From contig CAYYJO010000052.1 of NCBI GenBank assembly GCA_964472265.1, positions 1 to 14,430 on the forward strand: a DNA stretch of 14,430 nt, given 5' to 3'. Source of the DNA: JAGNLA01 sp964472265. Lineage in GTDB: Bacteria > Caldisericota > Caldisericia > JAAYUI01. The translations under genes and the position numbers were made by a program. Below the pieces are notes generated by a model. That model was not told the DNA's origin and did not search any database. It was given only the letters and a program-made list of their open reading frames with translations. Of this stretch, positions 13,352-14,430 are shown in pieces; the stretch's first letter is position 1; every line of letters starts with the position of its first letter.

Positions 13352-14128
13352 ATGGCAGATACTAAAAAAAGATATGTACCAAAAGTAGTGGCGTTTGTCT
13401 GCAACTGGTGCTCCTCGGCCTCAGGCGATCTCGTTGGCCCGGTCAGAACACCCTACAAGGGAATCTCCAAGATCGTCAGGGTCATCTGCTCAGGCAGAAT
13501 CCTTGCCGACAACATCCTTGAAGCCCTTGAGATGGGAGCCGATGGAGTTTTTGTCGCCGGATGCTCACCGCTTGAGTGCAACTACAGGACAGGCAACCTC
13601 ATCGCCCAGAGACGCGTTCACTTTGCCCAGAACCTCCTCAGTTTTGCAGGTTTTGATCCAGGCAGGGTTGAGCTCTCTCTCGGCTTCCTCCAGCTGATCG
13701 CCGATCCGCTGGATAAATTCAGGAACAAGGTCTTCTCACTGGGTCCATTGGGAACCGCAGCGTCTGAAGCCCTCACCCCTGAAGAGACAAGACATCGCAT
13801 CTGCTGTGCCAGAAAAGTCACCAACGATCCGGAAATCGGCTGGTTGGTCGGCAAGGAACCAAAGCTCACGATCTCCGGCAACACTTACAACGAGACCATT
13901 TCAGCAGAGCAGTTTGATGAGATGATCCTCAATTCAATCGAGGACAAGTACAACCTCTACCACGTCCTCTCAACAATTGAAAAAGTTCCGATGACCATAC
14001 CTCAGATTGCTACCCAGGCTGGCATGCCTGAACCAAAGGTGTTCAGTCTTGTTCAGCTTCTCGAGCATAAGGGAATGGTCCATGAGGCTGGCATGTCCGG
14101 CAGATACTTCCAGTACATTCAGGCCTGA
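13352..14128 (+). CDS. mvhD: MvhD-like [2Fe-2S] electron-transfer protein with C-terminal winged-helix-like domain
   Basis: The N-terminal ~130 residues match MvhD/FlxD, which passes electrons from a partner enzyme to HdrA: FVCNWCSS (Cys17, Cys20), VICSGR (Cys46) and AGCSPLECNYRTGN (Cys71, Cys76). Typical MvhD is about 140 residues; this one is 258. The extra part has a linker with a Cys-Cys pair (RICCAR). Residues 197-258 then look like a winged-helix domain: a helix, a 'MTIPQIATQAGMPEPKVFS' helix-turn-helix, and a 'LEHKGMVHEAG' strand-like wing. AAGGAGG lies 4 nt before the ATG. It sits directly before hdrA. The extra domain could contact partner proteins or DNA; the sequence does not tell which. 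Confidence 0.88.
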   Translation: MADTKKRYVPKVVAFVCNWCSSASGDLVGPVRTPYKGISKIVRVICSGRILADNILEALEMGADGVFVAGCSPLECNYRTGNLIAQRRVHFAQNLLSFAGFDPGRVELSLGFLQLIADPLDKFRNKVFSLGPLGTAASEALTPEETRHRICCARKVTNDPEIGWLVGKEPKLTISGNTYNETISAEQFDEMILNSIEDKYNLYHVLSTIEKVPMTIPQIATQAGMPEPKVFSLVQLLEHKGMVHEAGMSGRYFQYIQA

Positions 14129-14144
14129 AAGGAGCTGGGACTAG

Positions 14145-14430
14145 ATGGACACTAAAAAGAACGTAAAAGGCGCTGGTTCAGTCCTGGTTGTCGGCGGTGG
14201 CATCGGAGGAATCCAGACATCGCTCGACCTGGTGGAAGCCGGCTTCCATGTTTACATGGTCGAAAAATCTCCCGCAATCGGCGGAGTCATGGCACAGCTT
14301 GACAAAACCTTCCCAACCAACGACTGCTCCATGTGCATCCTGTCGCCAAAACTCGTTGCATGCGGAAGAAACCAGAACATCGACATCATCCCGAACGCCG
14401 AAGTGGCAAAGATCACTGGCAGACCGGGTG
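14145..14430 (+). CDS. hdrA: HdrA-like flavoprotein, N-terminal part (cut by window end)
   Basis: Only the first 95 codons are in the window and the frame is open to the edge. The FAD dinucleotide-binding motif is GGGIGG (17-22), followed by VEKSPAIGG. The HdrA-specific segment DCSMCILSPKL (Cys61, Cys64) and a further Cys73 are present. HdrA carries the FAD at which electron bifurcation occurs in HdrABC complexes, and bacterial HdrA is normally around 600 residues or more. It cannot be seen here whether this copy carries extra ferredoxin or second flavin domains. AAAGGAG lies about 10 nt upstream of the ATG. Confidence 0.9.
   Translation, partial: MDTKKNVKGAGSVLVVGGGIGGIQTSLDLVEAGFHVYMVEKSPAIGGVMAQLDKTFPTNDCSMCILSPKLVACGRNQNIDIIPNAEVAKITGRPG

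Overview
The window looks like the chromosome of a strict anaerobe with a Gram-negative type envelope. It encodes two lipoproteins, a ferredoxin-dependent 2-oxoacid oxidoreductase and a heterodisulfide-reductase (Hdr) type electron-transfer cluster. There are no rRNA, tRNA, CRISPR, transposase or phage genes. I cannot name the phylum from this sequence. The core metabolic genes share a strongly biased codon choice (CTC/CTT Leu, ATC Ile, GTC Val, CCA/CCG Pro), as expected of native, well-expressed genes. The genes between about 4.6 and 9.8 kb look less biased.

Region 1 (1-8103, + strand) is a tightly packed operon of eight genes. It begins with a lipoprotein of the ethylbenzene-dehydrogenase-related (EB_dh) heme-binding type. 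Three subunits of a Vor/Kor type 2-oxoacid:ferredoxin oxidoreductase follow, then an M20 (PepT-like) peptidase. The last three genes are an unrecognised secreted, membrane-anchored protein, a CPBP intramembrane protease and an HD-domain protein resembling the front half of CRISPR Cas10. Most neighbours overlap by 1-40 nt. The inferred role of the first half is peptide and branched-chain amino-acid catabolism that yields reduced ferredoxin.

Region 2 (8110-9788, - strand) holds two genes: a DUF4870-like small membrane protein, then a PQQ-repeat-like beta-propeller lipoprotein. Their promoter (TTGACC-N17-TAGAAT) puts the expected transcription start on the A of the ATG, so a leaderless mRNA is predicted. 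A 23-bp near-perfect palindrome covers the -35 box.

Region 3 (9789-10007) is a 219-bp divergent promoter region. It carries a good sigma70-type promoter (TTGACT-N17-TACAAT) reading into region 4, and several TTGAC repeats.

Region 4 (10008 to the end, + strand) is hdrC, hdrB, a NirB-like FAD/NAD flavoprotein, a 24-cysteine protein predicted to carry six [4Fe-4S] clusters, an MvhD-like protein with an extra winged-helix-like C-terminus, and the start of hdrA (cut by the window edge). It reads as a soluble Hdr complex whose hydrogenase partner is replaced by a pyridine-nucleotide flavoprotein and a large Fe-S wire. It may be a flavin-based electron-bifurcating complex linking ferredoxin, NAD(P)H and a disulfide or other acceptor. 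This cluster, the MvhD fusion, the stand-alone Cas10-like HD protein and the leaderless, palindrome-covered promoter are the most notable items.
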